Positions 1 through 9,403 of a DNA stretch of 64,000 bases are shown one piece after another (the first letter of the stretch is position 1; the number at the start of each line of letters is the position of its first letter). The stretch comes from Clostridium sp. (GTDB lineage: Bacteria > Bacillota > Clostridia > Lachnospirales > Lachnospiraceae): the NCBI GenBank assembly GCA_023664325.1, contig JAMPFS010000007.1, positions 16,906 through 80,905 on the forward strand, written 5' to 3'. The notes under the pieces are model-generated. The model saw only the letters and a list, made by a program, of their open reading frames with translations. It was not told the origin of the DNA and searched no databases. Both the position numbers and the translations under genes were made by a program.

Positions 1-3000
1 GCGGTTGAGATTACAGCCACAAGGATTTTATGGGAGGATGAGGTTCCGGCTTTTATGATAGAGACCATGCCGCAGGAGAAGGTGGCAAATTATGTGTACT
101 ATAAGGTGGTTCAGGGCAATTTAAGCACAGATCGTTTTCATATCATCAAGGCAGACGAAAAAGAAATTCAGGATATGCAGGAACATTTGGATTCCCTTTC
201 GGCATGGTTTGAGAATATCGCATTAGATGGTTACATTTATGATGAGGATATTGAGCGGTATCGGAAATTTGTGCAGCCGGCAAGGCTTGGGCAGGAACTG
301 CAAAATGGCACCCGGATATTGACTTGCGTCTACCGCCGCAGAGTGGGAGACGGGTTTCGGTGGCACACCCTGGAAATTGTTCCGGATTGTGACTATACGG
401 ATGAAAATCAGACCGTCATGATTTACGTGAAGGATGTCCATGATATTTTCAGAGATGGTTTGGAGAGAGAGGAATTAAATATCCGCAATCAGGAAATCAT
501 CAGTTCTTTGGGAGAGATGAATTTTGCTATATATGTAGTCGATCTGCAAAGTGGCGGCGTCAATATTGTGCGGACAACGGATCTGATCAGACAGAAAATA
601 AAGAAAGAAATTTTTTTGTGGGATGATGTCTTTAACGGTCGGGGAGTCAATTACATAGCATCAGAGGATCAAAAGGAATTTGCGCATAAGTTTTCCCTCA
701 ATGCAATGTGGCAGGCGTGGAAGAATGGCGAAGAAAAACGAATGCTGGTGTGTCAGGCATTTCTGCATGGTGAATGGCATTACATCTGTGTTTCCGCTTT
801 CTTTAAAAACAACTCGCAGCATGGAGGGTATGCGATTCTCTCCTTCCAGGATGTGGATGAACGGACAAAGAGGGAGATGGAGCGTGCCAAAAATGACCGG
901 AGAATCGCTGCTATTATCAAAACCAGTTACAGTATTATAAATACGGTCGATTTGGAGACCGGGATATGTGAGAGGATTTATTTGCGGGAAGGCAATCTGG
1001 GCAGACGGTTAGAGGGCAGCTACAGTTATTATATTCAAAGAGCCCTGACGGAGTCGGTCGCAGAGAAGGATCAGGAAACCTTCAAGAATGTGTTTTTATT
1101 GGAGAACCTTCGGAAAAAGGCAGAACAGGTAAAGGATTTCAAGGAGGAGATCTGCCAGTACCAGATTAAAAGAAAGCCTGCTGTCTGGGTGGAAGAACAT
1201 ATTTTTTACATGAGACAGGGAAACAAAACGGTTGTGAATATATTAGGACGTGATATTACGGATGAAAAACTGGTGGAGGAGTATGCCCGCAAAGAGGTGT
1301 TGGAAAAAGTATCCATTATCAACAGTTTAAGCAGTATGTTCTTTGCAACCTATTATGTGAATTTGGAACGTGATTCGTTCAGACCGGTGCTTCAAAAAGC
1401 GGAGGTTGGCAGTACCATCGGGGAGGAGAGAAACTATACGAAGGCGATTCGGATGTATGCCGAGAATTTTGTCCATGAGGATGACCGGGAATATTATTTG
1501 AAGTGTGTCGATTATGAGTATTTGCTTCAGACTTTAAGCGATGAACATCCGATCACTGCCTTTGAGTACCGCATGGTGCCGGACGAAAACAATAAGAGGT
1601 CGTGGATTCGCGCTTCTTTGGTGTTGGCGGAAACGACAAGCGATGGCAGACCAAAACGCGCATTGTATGTGGCGCAGGATGTGACAGAGAGCAAGCTTAG
1701 GGAGGAGCAGGAACAGAAGGCATTGCGGGAGGCATGCGAAGCTGCAAATCATGCAAACGAGGCAAAAAGCGAATTTATGTCAAGGATGAGCCATGACATC
1801 AGGACACCGATGAATGCAATTATTGGAATGACAGCGATTGCAGGAAAGTATTTGGATGACCGGGAGCGTGTGGCAGATTGTCTGGGGAAAATTACGGTTT
1901 CCAGCAGGCATTTGCTTTCCCTTATCAATGAAGTGCTTGATATGAGTAAGATTGAGTCGGGAAAGATAGAATTGACAGAGGAGGAGATCAATTTACCGGA
2001 TCTGATCGAGAATCTGGTAACTATGATCCGTCCATCCATACAGGGGAAGAAACAGGATTTCAATATGAGCATTACCAATGTGGAGCATGAGCATGTCATT
2101 AGTGACTCCGTGAGGCTGCAACAGATTTTTATGAATATCATGGGCAATGCAGTAAAATACACACCGGAGGGTGGCAATATTGAGATGGAGATTCACGAGA
2201 AACCTTCCGGCATGTATGGTTATGGCTGTTACGAATTTGTCTTTCGGGATAATGGAATCGGTATGAGCAGGGAGTTTTTGGAACGGATGTTTGAACCGTT
2301 CAGCCGCGCAGAGGATTCACGGGTCAGTAAGATTGAGGGAACCGGTTTGGGAATGACAATTGCCAGAAATATTGCCCGCAGGATGAACGGGGATATTACC
2401 GTGGAGAGTGAGCTCGGCAAGGGAACGCAGTTTGTTGTCATGCTGACGTTGAGACTGGCAGACACGACGGCGCCTGACACAGAAAAGTTTGCAGGTCTGC
2501 CGGTGCTGGTAGTGGACGAAGATGAAGCGGATGGCGAGAAGGCATGTCTGGTTTTGGAAAATATTGGCATGAAGGGCGAATATGTTACAAATGGCAGAAA
2601 AGCGGTCGAACGCATATGGGAACAGCATCAGGCTGGCGAGGACTATTTTGCTGTGATTTTAGCATGGAAAATGTCGGAAATGGATGGAATGGATACAGCC
2701 CATACCATCCGGGAAAAGGTTGGCAGGGATCTTCCGATTATTATTCTGACAGCCTACGATTGGAGTGATGTGGAGGAGGAAGCGAATGGAATCGGTGTGA
2801 ATGGGTTCATATCAAAACCGCTGTTTAAATCCCGCCTGATCTATCTGCTGAATCAGATGATGGAAAACGGCAGGGAACAGCAGCAGACGGAAACGGACTT
2901 CTTTGCCACAGCAGACCTCAAAGGAAAACGACTTTTATTAGCTGAGGATAATGAGTTAAACCGGGAAATCGCGGAAGAAATTTTAAGCCAGACCGGTGTG

Positions 3001-3309
3001 GAGATGGACAGTGTGGAGAATGGAAAAGAGGCAGTGGAGCAGTTTGAGAAAATGGGCGAAAACTATTATGATATCATACTGATGGATGTCCAGATGCCTT
3101 TTATGAACGGATATGAAGCCACCGCTGCCATTCGGAAGCTTCCGCGCAGGGATGCTGCCACAATTCCGATTATTGCCATGACTGCGAATGCCTTTGCGGA
3201 GGATATACAGCAGAGTAAGATGGCGGGCATGAATGAGCATCTTATGAAACCAATTGATGTGAAGCAGCTTATGAAGTGCCTGCAAACCTGGCTTGGCAAA
3301 AAGGGCTGA
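1..3309 (+). CDS. Hybrid sensor histidine kinase/response regulator, 5' end outside the window
   Basis: The reading frame is open from base 1, so the gene begins upstream; about 1,100 codons are present. The N-terminal 550 or so residues look like successive PAS-type sensor segments (repeated endings such as YVKDVHD, LSFQDVDERT, LGRDITDEK, VAQDVTESK). They are followed by a HisKA domain with the H-box MSHDIRTPMN (His at window codon 598), an HATPase domain (N-box FMNIMGNAVKYTPEGG, DNGIGMS, GTGLGM) and two receiver domains. The second receiver is canonical (LLAEDN, phospho-acceptor Asp in LMDVQMP at codon 1029, K in LMKPID). The first is degenerate: the acceptor position in VILAWKMSEMDG is Ala (codon 888). 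No transmembrane segment is visible in the part present, so it may be cytosolic. No cognate regulator is adjacent, and a terminator hairpin follows. Confidence 0.93.
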   Translation, partial: AVEITATRILWEDEVPAFMIETMPQEKVANYVYYKVVQGNLSTDRFHIIKADEKEIQDMQEHLDSLSAWFENIALDGYIYDEDIERYRKFVQPARLGQELQNGTRILTCVYRRRVGDGFRWHTLEIVPDCDYTDENQTVMIYVKDVHDIFRDGLEREELNIRNQEIISSLGEMNFAIYVVDLQSGGVNIVRTTDLIRQKIKKEIFLWDDVFNGRGVNYIASEDQKEFAHKFSLNAMWQAWKNGEEKRMLVCQAFLHGEWHYICVSAFFKNNSQHGGYAILSFQDVDERTKREMERAKNDRRIAAIIKTSYSIINTVDLETGICERIYLREGNLGRRLEGSYSYYIQRALTESVAEKDQETFKNVFLLENLRKKAEQVKDFKEEICQYQIKRKPAVWVEEHIFYMRQGNKTVVNILGRDITDEKLVEEYARKEVLEKVSIINSLSSMFFATYYVNLERDSFRPVLQKAEVGSTIGEERNYTKAIRMYAENFVHEDDREYYLKCVDYEYLLQTLSDEHPITAFEYRMVPDENNKRSWIRASLVLAETTSDGRPKRALYVAQDVTESKLREEQEQKALREACEAANHANEAKSEFMSRMSHDIRTPMNAIIGMTAIAGKYLDDRERVADCLGKITVSSRHLLSLINEVLDMSKIESGKIELTEEEINLPDLIENLVTMIRPSIQGKKQDFNMSITNVEHEHVISDSVRLQQIFMNIMGNAVKYTPEGGNIEMEIHEKPSGMYGYGCYEFVFRDNGIGMSREFLERMFEPFSRAEDSRVSKIEGTGLGMTIARNIARRMNGDITVESELGKGTQFVVMLTLRLADTTAPDTEKFAGLPVLVVDEDEADGEKACLVLENIGMKGEYVTNGRKAVERIWEQHQAGEDYFAVILAWKMSEMDGMDTAHTIREKVGRDLPIIILTAYDWSDVEEEANGIGVNGFISKPLFKSRLIYLLNQMMENGREQQQTETDFFATADLKGKRLLLAEDNELNREIAEEILSQTGVEMDSVENGKEAVEQFEKMGENYYDIILMDVQMPFMNGYEATAAIRKLPRRDAATIPIIAMTANAFAEDIQQSKMAGMNEHLMKPIDVKQLMKCLQTWLGKKG

Positions 3310-3364
3310 TTACATAGGGAACATATGATATTTATGGTAATTGAATTGCAAAGTTTTGTGCATC

Positions 3365-3412
3365 AGGTGGAGCGAAAGGAGCTGTTTTTTAAATAGCTTT
3401 TTCGTTCCGCCT
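3365..3412 (+). terminator. Rho-independent terminator after the hybrid kinase
   Basis: An inverted repeat (AGGTGGAGCGAAA...AGCT paired with AGCT...TTCGTTCCGCCT, with G-U pairs) surrounds a T-rich loop about 55 bp past the stop codon. It separates the kinase from dgt. The rest of 3310-3538 is AT-rich leader with no convincing gene. Confidence 0.6.
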
Positions 3413-3538
3413 TCTCTGATTGAAAAAAATGCAGGATATCAAAAATAAAAAAAGGAATTTTACATTTGATGTCGTATAGTAAAGAATGGGCAGAAAAAAA
3501 TTGCTTTTATGTGAGAAAAGATACAATAGAAGGGATAA

Positions 3539-4546
3539 ATGATGAATATTCGGGAAAAGCTAGAGGCGTGGGAACACGATTATTTATGCGAGTATGCTGC
3601 ATTTTCAGACCAGTCAAAGGGCAGGGATGTAGAGGAAACAATGTGTGACGTGAGAACGATATATCAAAGAGACCGTGACCGGATTCTGCACAGCAAGTCT
3701 TTCCGCAGATTGAAGCAGAAGACACAGGTTTTTCTGTCACCGGAGGGAGATCACTACCGAACCCGGCTGACACATACGTTAGAGGTGGCTCAGACTGCGA
3801 GAACGATAGCGAGGGCTTTGCGGTTGAATGAAGAACTGACAGAGGCAATCGCACTGGGTCATGATTTGGGTCATACCCCATTTGGACATGCCGGGGAACG
3901 GGCGCTGAATGAAGTGTGTTCCAGAGGATTTAAGCACAATGAGCAGAGTATCCGTGTGGTCGAAAAGCTGGAAAAAAAAGGCAAAGGACTGAATTTGACA
4001 GTGGAAGTCCGTGATGGTATTTTGAATCATAAGACAACAGGCAGTCCGTCTACATTAGAGGGCAAAATTGTTCAGATAGCGGACAAGATTGCATATATTA
4101 ACCATGATATTGATGATGCGATCAGGGGAGGCATTTTGTCAGAGAGTGATTTGCCTGCCGATTGTACGCAAAGGCTTGGAACCCGGACAAGAGACCGTTT
4201 GAATACCATCATCCATGATGTGATTGCCAGCAGTGAAGGCAAGGGTGATATTGTCTGTTCGGCAGAAATCCGTCAGGCTATGACAGGACTTCGGAGCTTT
4301 TTGTTTGACACGGTATATACGAATCCCGTGGCAAAGGGTGAGGAAGGCAAAGCAAAACGTATGCTTCAGGAGCTTTTTGGATATTATAACAGCCATCCGG
4401 AGATGATGCCGGAGGAATTTATTGCCATGATAGATGCCGGTGAGGAACGGGAGTTTGTAGTATGTGATTATATTGCAGGGATGACAGATAATTATGCAGT
4501 CCTGAAATTCCAGGAGGCATTTGAGCCAAGTGGATGGAAGAGGTGA
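3539..4546 (+). CDS. dgt: Deoxyguanosinetriphosphate triphosphohydrolase-like HD hydrolase
   Basis: 335-residue HD-superfamily dNTPase, which converts dNTP to deoxynucleoside and triphosphate and so trims dNTP pools. It shows the family opening (SFRRLKQKTQVFLSPEGDHY, then RTRLTHTLEVAQ with the first metal His), the HD motif in ALGHDLGHTPFGHAGE, and a later DKIAYINHDIDD motif. Two ATGs are adjacent (3539 and 3542); GAAGGGA lies just upstream. It ends 4 bp before the dnaG GTG start. The dgt-dnaG-rpoD order is common in Clostridia and suggests co-transcription. Substrate preference cannot be read from sequence. Confidence 0.93.
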   Translation: MMNIREKLEAWEHDYLCEYAAFSDQSKGRDVEETMCDVRTIYQRDRDRILHSKSFRRLKQKTQVFLSPEGDHYRTRLTHTLEVAQTARTIARALRLNEELTEAIALGHDLGHTPFGHAGERALNEVCSRGFKHNEQSIRVVEKLEKKGKGLNLTVEVRDGILNHKTTGSPSTLEGKIVQIADKIAYINHDIDDAIRGGILSESDLPADCTQRLGTRTRDRLNTIIHDVIASSEGKGDIVCSAEIRQAMTGLRSFLFDTVYTNPVAKGEEGKAKRMLQELFGYYNSHPEMMPEEFIAMIDAGEEREFVVCDYIAGMTDNYAVLKFQEAFEPSGWKR

Positions 4547-4550
4547 GTAG

Positions 4551-6326
4551 GTGTATTATGCAGATGAAGTAATTGAAGAAGTCCGCTCACGGAATGATAT
4601 CGTGGATGTGATAGGAACTTATGTAAACCTTAAGAAAAAGGGAAATACCTATTCTGCATGCTGTCCATTCCATCATGAGAAGACGCCGTCTTTCCATGTG
4701 AGCAGAGAAAAACAAATGTATCACTGTTTCGGCTGTGGCGTCGGCGGCAATGTATATACATTTATGATGGAGCATGAGAATTTCAGTTTTCCGGAAGCGG
4801 TGGAATCTTTAGCTGAGCGGGCAGGCGTTAAGCTTCCTGAACAGAGTATGTCGCCGGAGGCAAAGCAGCAGGCAGATATAAGGAACCGGATCAAGGATAT
4901 GAATAAGCTTGCAGCGGGATATTTTCACTATTTGCTAAAGAGTGAGCGTGGCAAAAAGGCAATGGTATATCTGAAAAAACGTGGGCTTTTGGATGAAACA
5001 ATTGTAAAGTTTGGATTGGGATATTCTGATGTGTACCGGGATGATTTGTATCAGTATATGAAGAGTAAAGGGTATTCAGATGATGACCTGAAGGATTCCG
5101 GTCTGGTACGGTTTGATGAGAAACATGGCGGTTCTGATAAATTCTGGAACCGGGCAATGTTTCCGATTATAGATGTGAATAACCGGGTGATTGGATTTGG
5201 CGGCCGTGTCATGGGTGATGGCGAGCCCAAGTACTTGAATACGCAGGAGACTCCCGTGTTTGATAAGAGCAGGAATTTGTACGGATTGAACCTGGCGAAA
5301 AAGAGCAAACGGAGTGGAATTATTTTTTGTGAGGGCTATATGGATGTGATATCCATGCACCAGGCAGGATTTGACAATGCGGTCGCGTCTTTAGGCACTG
5401 CCCTGACAGTCGGGCAGGTCAATCTGATTAAGAGGTATACCGATCATGTATATCTTGCCTATGACAGCGATGGGGCAGGAACAAAGGCTGCGCTTCGGGC
5501 ATTAGAGATTATGCGTGAGTTTGAAATGCCGGCAAGAGTGATATCCTTAAAGCCGTATAAAGACCCGGATGAGTTGATCCAGGCAGAGGGACAGGAGGAA
5601 TTTGAGCGGCGGATTGGGAATGCTGTAAGTGGAACCATGTTTGAAATTCAGATTTTGGCGAATAATTATAACCAGGATGATCCCCAGGAGCGCACCCAGT
5701 TTCAAAAGGAGGCAGCGAGGAGGCTGTCGCTTATCTTAGATCCGTTAGAACGTGGGAATTATACAGAAAGCGTTGCCCGGACATATAACATAGATGCAAA
5801 AAGCCTGAAGGAAGCAGTGACACAGTATGGAATTGCAGGCTCCAAAACGGTGGATCTATCCGCATTTCAAAGGCGGCGGGAGAGAAAATCTCCGGATGAT
5901 GAGAAGGCGGACAGGCAGTTAAAGGCGGAGCGGCTTCTGATTACATGGATGATAAATGAAAATTCTTTGTTTGATACATTAAAAGAGATTATCCGCCCGG
6001 AGGATTTCTTTGAACCGGTTTATCATGATGTTGTATCCGAATTGTACACACAATATGAGCAGGAGGGCAGGGTGGCGCCGGCAGCAATTATGGATCATTA
6101 TCAAAGCAGGGAAGAGCATGAAAAGGTATCCGCCATCATGCAGCAGGGATTTGATATGGAGATTGCAAAGGGTGAGAAGTCAAAGACGGTTACGGATCTG
6201 GTAAAGGGCATCAAACGCAGGAGCTTAGAACACCAGATTGCGGAAGCAAAGGGCAATCTGGAAAAGGCAGGGCAGTTGATGATGGCAAAAGCAAAGATTG
6301 ATAAAATTAAAATAAACATTGATTAA
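4551..6326 (+). CDS. dnaG: DNA primase DnaG
   Basis: 591-residue replicative primase that makes the RNA primers used at the fork. The N-terminal CHC2 zinc finger is intact (CCPFHHEKTPSF ... MYHCFGCG, residues about 36-63). It is followed by the RNA polymerase core with TOPRIM motifs (EGYMDVISMHQAGF and YLAYDSDGAG), and a C-terminal helical DnaB-interaction region from about residue 450. The start is GTG at 4551, 4 bp after the dgt stop, with the dgt 3' end (GGAAGAGG) serving as ribosome-binding site. Length is normal for the family. It lies upstream of rpoD as in the classical macromolecular-synthesis operon, without rpsU. Confidence 0.97.
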   Translation: MYYADEVIEEVRSRNDIVDVIGTYVNLKKKGNTYSACCPFHHEKTPSFHVSREKQMYHCFGCGVGGNVYTFMMEHENFSFPEAVESLAERAGVKLPEQSMSPEAKQQADIRNRIKDMNKLAAGYFHYLLKSERGKKAMVYLKKRGLLDETIVKFGLGYSDVYRDDLYQYMKSKGYSDDDLKDSGLVRFDEKHGGSDKFWNRAMFPIIDVNNRVIGFGGRVMGDGEPKYLNTQETPVFDKSRNLYGLNLAKKSKRSGIIFCEGYMDVISMHQAGFDNAVASLGTALTVGQVNLIKRYTDHVYLAYDSDGAGTKAALRALEIMREFEMPARVISLKPYKDPDELIQAEGQEEFERRIGNAVSGTMFEIQILANNYNQDDPQERTQFQKEAARRLSLILDPLERGNYTESVARTYNIDAKSLKEAVTQYGIAGSKTVDLSAFQRRRERKSPDDEKADRQLKAERLLITWMINENSLFDTLKEIIRPEDFFEPVYHDVVSELYTQYEQEGRVAPAAIMDHYQSREEHEKVSAIMQQGFDMEIAKGEKSKTVTDLVKGIKRRSLEHQIAEAKGNLEKAGQLMMAKAKIDKIKINID

Positions 6327-6373
6327 AAGAGAAAGATAAAGGCTTAAAATAGCAATTGAGGAAGGATGGAACG

Positions 6374-7633
6374 ATGGCAGAGAAGAAGGCTAAAGCAACA
6401 GAAAAGAAGACGGCAGAGGTGGTAAATGCAATGGAAGATGAAATATTCCAGAAGAAATTACAGGAATTGCTTGCAATTGCAAAGAAAAAGAAGAATGTCA
6501 TTGAGGATAATGAGATTATTGCATGCTTTGCAGCCAGCAAGGACGTAGAACTTACCACAGAGCGTATGGTGGAGATTTTTGATTTCCTGGAACAGAATAA
6601 AGTGGATGTCCTTACCATTTCGGAGCCGGAAGATGAGCCGGATGAGGATGCGCTTTTAGATGTTGAAAATGAAGAGGATATTTCAATTGAAAAGATTGAT
6701 TTGTCCGTTCCGGAGGGAACCAATATTGAAGATCCGGTAAGAATGTATTTAAAGGAGATTGGAAAGGTGCCGCTTCTTAGCGCAGATGAGGAGATCACGC
6801 TTGCCCAGAAAATGGAGACGGGTGATTTGGCAAAAGCGCAGCTTGAGGAGGATGCGGACAGCTTGGATGAAGCGCAAAAAGAAGAATTGCAGGCATTGGC
6901 AGATGAAGGGGATTACGCAAAGAAGAAGTTAGCGGAGGCAAATCTGCGTCTGGTGGTAAGCATTGCAAAGCGTTATGTAGGGCGTGGCATGCTGTTCCTT
7001 GATTTGATTCAGGAGGGAAATCTCGGTCTGATTAAAGCAGTTGAGAAGTTTGATTACCGTAAGGGATACAAGTTTTCAACCTATGCGACATGGTGGATCC
7101 GCCAGGCGATTACAAGGGCAATTGCGGATCAGGCGAGGACAATTCGTATTCCGGTGCATATGGTAGAGACGATCAATAAACTGATCCGTGTGTCAAGGCA
7201 GCTTTTGCAGGAATTAGGACGTGAGCCTTCCCCGGAGGAGATTGCGGAACAGATGGAAATTCCGGTGGATCGTGTCCGGGAGATCTTAAAGATTTCACAG
7301 GAACCGGTATCGTTGGAAACACCGATTGGTGAAGAGGAGGACAGCCATTTAGGAGATTTTATCCAGGATGAGAATGTACCGGTGCCGGCAGATGCAGCGG
7401 CATTTACGCTGTTGAAAGAGCAGTTAGTGGAGGTGCTGTCTACCCTTACCGAGAGGGAGCAGAAGGTATTGAGGCTGCGGTTTGGTTTGGATGACGGCCG
7501 TGCCAGAACATTGGAAGAGGTAGGTAAGGAGTTTAATGTGACACGTGAGCGTATCCGGCAGATTGAGGCAAAGGCGCTTAGAAAACTTCGCCATCCAAGC
7601 CGCAGCAGAAAGTTAAGGGATTATTTGGAGTAG
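6374..7633 (+). CDS. rpoD: RNA polymerase primary sigma factor (sigma-A/RpoD)
   Basis: 419-residue housekeeping sigma factor. Region 1.1-like N-terminus (to about residue 70), acidic linker, region 1.2 (DPVRMYLKEIGKVPLL), region 2 (LRLVVSIAKRYVGRGMLFLD, then the -10 recognition helix YKFSTYATWWIRQAI), region 3, and region 4 with the -35-binding helix (TLEEVGKEFNVTRERIRQIE). I chose ATG 6374 because GAGGAAGGA sits 7 bp upstream; an in-frame TTG at 6356 precedes that site and is less likely. The many TTGACA/TATAAT promoters in this window fit its expected specificity. Confidence 0.97.
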   Translation: MAEKKAKATEKKTAEVVNAMEDEIFQKKLQELLAIAKKKKNVIEDNEIIACFAASKDVELTTERMVEIFDFLEQNKVDVLTISEPEDEPDEDALLDVENEEDISIEKIDLSVPEGTNIEDPVRMYLKEIGKVPLLSADEEITLAQKMETGDLAKAQLEEDADSLDEAQKEELQALADEGDYAKKKLAEANLRLVVSIAKRYVGRGMLFLDLIQEGNLGLIKAVEKFDYRKGYKFSTYATWWIRQAITRAIADQARTIRIPVHMVETINKLIRVSRQLLQELGREPSPEEIAEQMEIPVDRVREILKISQEPVSLETPIGEEEDSHLGDFIQDENVPVPADAAAFTLLKEQLVEVLSTLTEREQKVLRLRFGLDDGRARTLEEVGKEFNVTRERIRQIEAKALRKLRHPSRSRKLRDYLE

Positions 7634-7638
7634 GATAC

Positions 7639-8481
7639 GTGGAAAAGGACATTGTTTTATCAAAAAGGATGGAGGCTGTGGTGAATATGGTTTCGCCGCA
7701 GTCCCTTGTCGTTCCAAAGGCAGTGTACGTTGCGGATGTTGGCTGCGACCATGCATATGTGTCCATTGCGCTGGTAAAACGCAGGATTGCAGATAAGGTG
7801 ATTGCCCTGGATGTGCGGAAAGGCCCGCTTGAAATTGCTGCAAAAAATATTGCGCAATACGGGGTGCTAAATGCGATTGAACTGCGTTTAAGTGATGGCA
7901 TGGATCAACTTGCCGCAGGGGAAGTCAATGTGATTATTATGGCAGGAATGGGCGGGCTGCTCATGTGCAGCATCTTAGAGCGGGGATTGAACCGGCTGTC
8001 CGGTGACGGGCTTTGGCAGACAAAGCAGCAGACACCGGCAGATGACAGGCGGCGTCCGGTGCTGGTTTTACAGCCACAGTCCGATCTTTTCAGGGTGCGG
8101 AGTTTGCTGCTGGAATATGGATATTGTATGGAACGGGAAAAAATGCTGGTGGATGAGGGAAAATATTATACGGTTATCCGAGCTGTGCCGGAAGAACTGC
8201 TTGACTGCAAAGGAAAAGAAAAATTGCAGGCAGGAAAGCCTTACACGGAAACGGAGCTTTGGTATGGAAGATATGGATTGCAGCATCAGGATATGGCGCT
8301 TTATGATTTCCTGCAAAAAGAGGCAGCGGTATTGGAAGAGATTTACCAAAGATTAGGGGATACGGTTGAAAAAGCGCATAAAGAGGGCTTGGAGGTGCCA
8401 CAGAAGACATCAGAGAGGTTTCAATCCATTCAAAAGGAAAGGGAGCGCAACAGGCAGGCAGCCGGATATTTTCTGCGCTAG
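7639..8481 (+). CDS. trmK: tRNA (adenine-N1)-methyltransferase TrmK family
   Basis: 280-residue class I SAM-dependent methyltransferase of the TrmK/YqfN family, which methylates A22 of some tRNAs. The start resembles the family (LSKRMEAVVNMV). The SAM-binding motif is VADVGCDHAYVSIAL (residues about 31-45), followed by ALDVRKGPLEIAAKNI, and the C-terminus is a basic coiled coil. The start is GTG, 5 bp after the rpoD stop. The position directly after rpoD and before a NIF3-family gene is the standard Firmicutes arrangement and supports the assignment. Confidence 0.88.
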   Translation: MEKDIVLSKRMEAVVNMVSPQSLVVPKAVYVADVGCDHAYVSIALVKRRIADKVIALDVRKGPLEIAAKNIAQYGVLNAIELRLSDGMDQLAAGEVNVIIMAGMGGLLMCSILERGLNRLSGDGLWQTKQQTPADDRRRPVLVLQPQSDLFRVRSLLLEYGYCMEREKMLVDEGKYYTVIRAVPEELLDCKGKEKLQAGKPYTETELWYGRYGLQHQDMALYDFLQKEAAVLEEIYQRLGDTVEKAHKEGLEVPQKTSERFQSIQKERERNRQAAGYFLR

Positions 8482-8532
8482 CATGTTGTTTGTGCGAATG
8501 GTATATATGAGTTTTGGAAAGTGGGTGTTGAT

Positions 8533-9333
8533 ATGAAATGTAGGGAAGTGGTGGAGATACTGGATCATTTATCTCCCGGAAAGTTTGCCTGCGACTGGGA
8601 TAATGTAGGTCTTTTGGTAGGCAGGCAGGATCAGGAAGTACATAAGATCATGGTAGCGTTAGATGCCTCGAAAGAGATTGTAAAACGGGCTGCCGGAGAG
8701 CAGGTGGATTTACTGATAACGCATCATCCAATGATTTTTTCTGCAATGAAACAGGTAAATGAAACGCAATTTACGGGTGAGAAGGTATTGACTTTGGCAG
8801 AGCATGGGATTTGTTATTATGCCATGCACACCAATTTTGATGCGGTCGGGGGTATGGCAGATTTGGCAGCAGGGAAACAATATCTGAATCTGTCGGATGT
8901 CAGTCCGATTGATATTTCCCAGGCTGATGCATTGGAAGGAATGGGGCGGTATGGCAGGCTTCCGAAGCCGATGACCGCAGAGGAAGTGGCGGAATATGTG
9001 AAAGAACGATTTGGCATTTCCTTTGTGATGTTATATCAGAGCAAGGCGGATGCAGGAAAGGTTTTTGATAAAATTGCGGTGATGCCGGGTTCCGGTAAGA
9101 GTGAGATGGGTCAGGTTGCGGCAAATGGATATGAACTGTATCTGACCGGTGATTATGGGCATCATGAAGGGCTGGATGCCCTGGACATGGGTTTAACGGT
9201 TATTGATGCTACCCATTATGGGCTGGAACACATTTTTATTGCGTATATCGCGCAATATCTCAGAGAAAAACTTGATGGATGCGGAATTGAGATTGTGGAG
9301 GCAGATACGGGCTGCCCTGCAAGAGTTCTTTAG
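8533..9333 (+). CDS. NIF3/DUF34 family dinuclear-metal protein
   Basis: 266-residue NIF3-like protein, often labelled GTP cyclohydrolase I type 2 homolog; its real function is unsettled. Metal-binding motifs are visible (LLITHHPMIF near residue 65 and MHTNFDAVGGMADLAAG near 100, plus a late ATHYGLEH). Length matches the short bacterial form without the inserted PII-like domain. I prefer ATG 8533 (MKCREVVEILDHLSPG), the usual family opening, over in-frame GTG 8521. It follows trmK as in many Firmicutes. Confidence 0.87.
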   Translation: MKCREVVEILDHLSPGKFACDWDNVGLLVGRQDQEVHKIMVALDASKEIVKRAAGEQVDLLITHHPMIFSAMKQVNETQFTGEKVLTLAEHGICYYAMHTNFDAVGGMADLAAGKQYLNLSDVSPIDISQADALEGMGRYGRLPKPMTAEEVAEYVKERFGISFVMLYQSKADAGKVFDKIAVMPGSGKSEMGQVAANGYELYLTGDYGHHEGLDALDMGLTVIDATHYGLEHIFIAYIAQYLREKLDGCGIEIVEADTGCPARVL

Positions 9334-9403
9334 CATAACATACTAAGCGGCACATATAATGAAAAAGGGTGTAAAAACCGGATGCACAGAAAGGGGAATA
9401 TAT

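Noticed and set aside
3466..3648. 60-codon frame overlapping the dgt start
   Set aside because: Alternate frame overlapping a clear gene, no ribosome-binding site, no recognisable protein.
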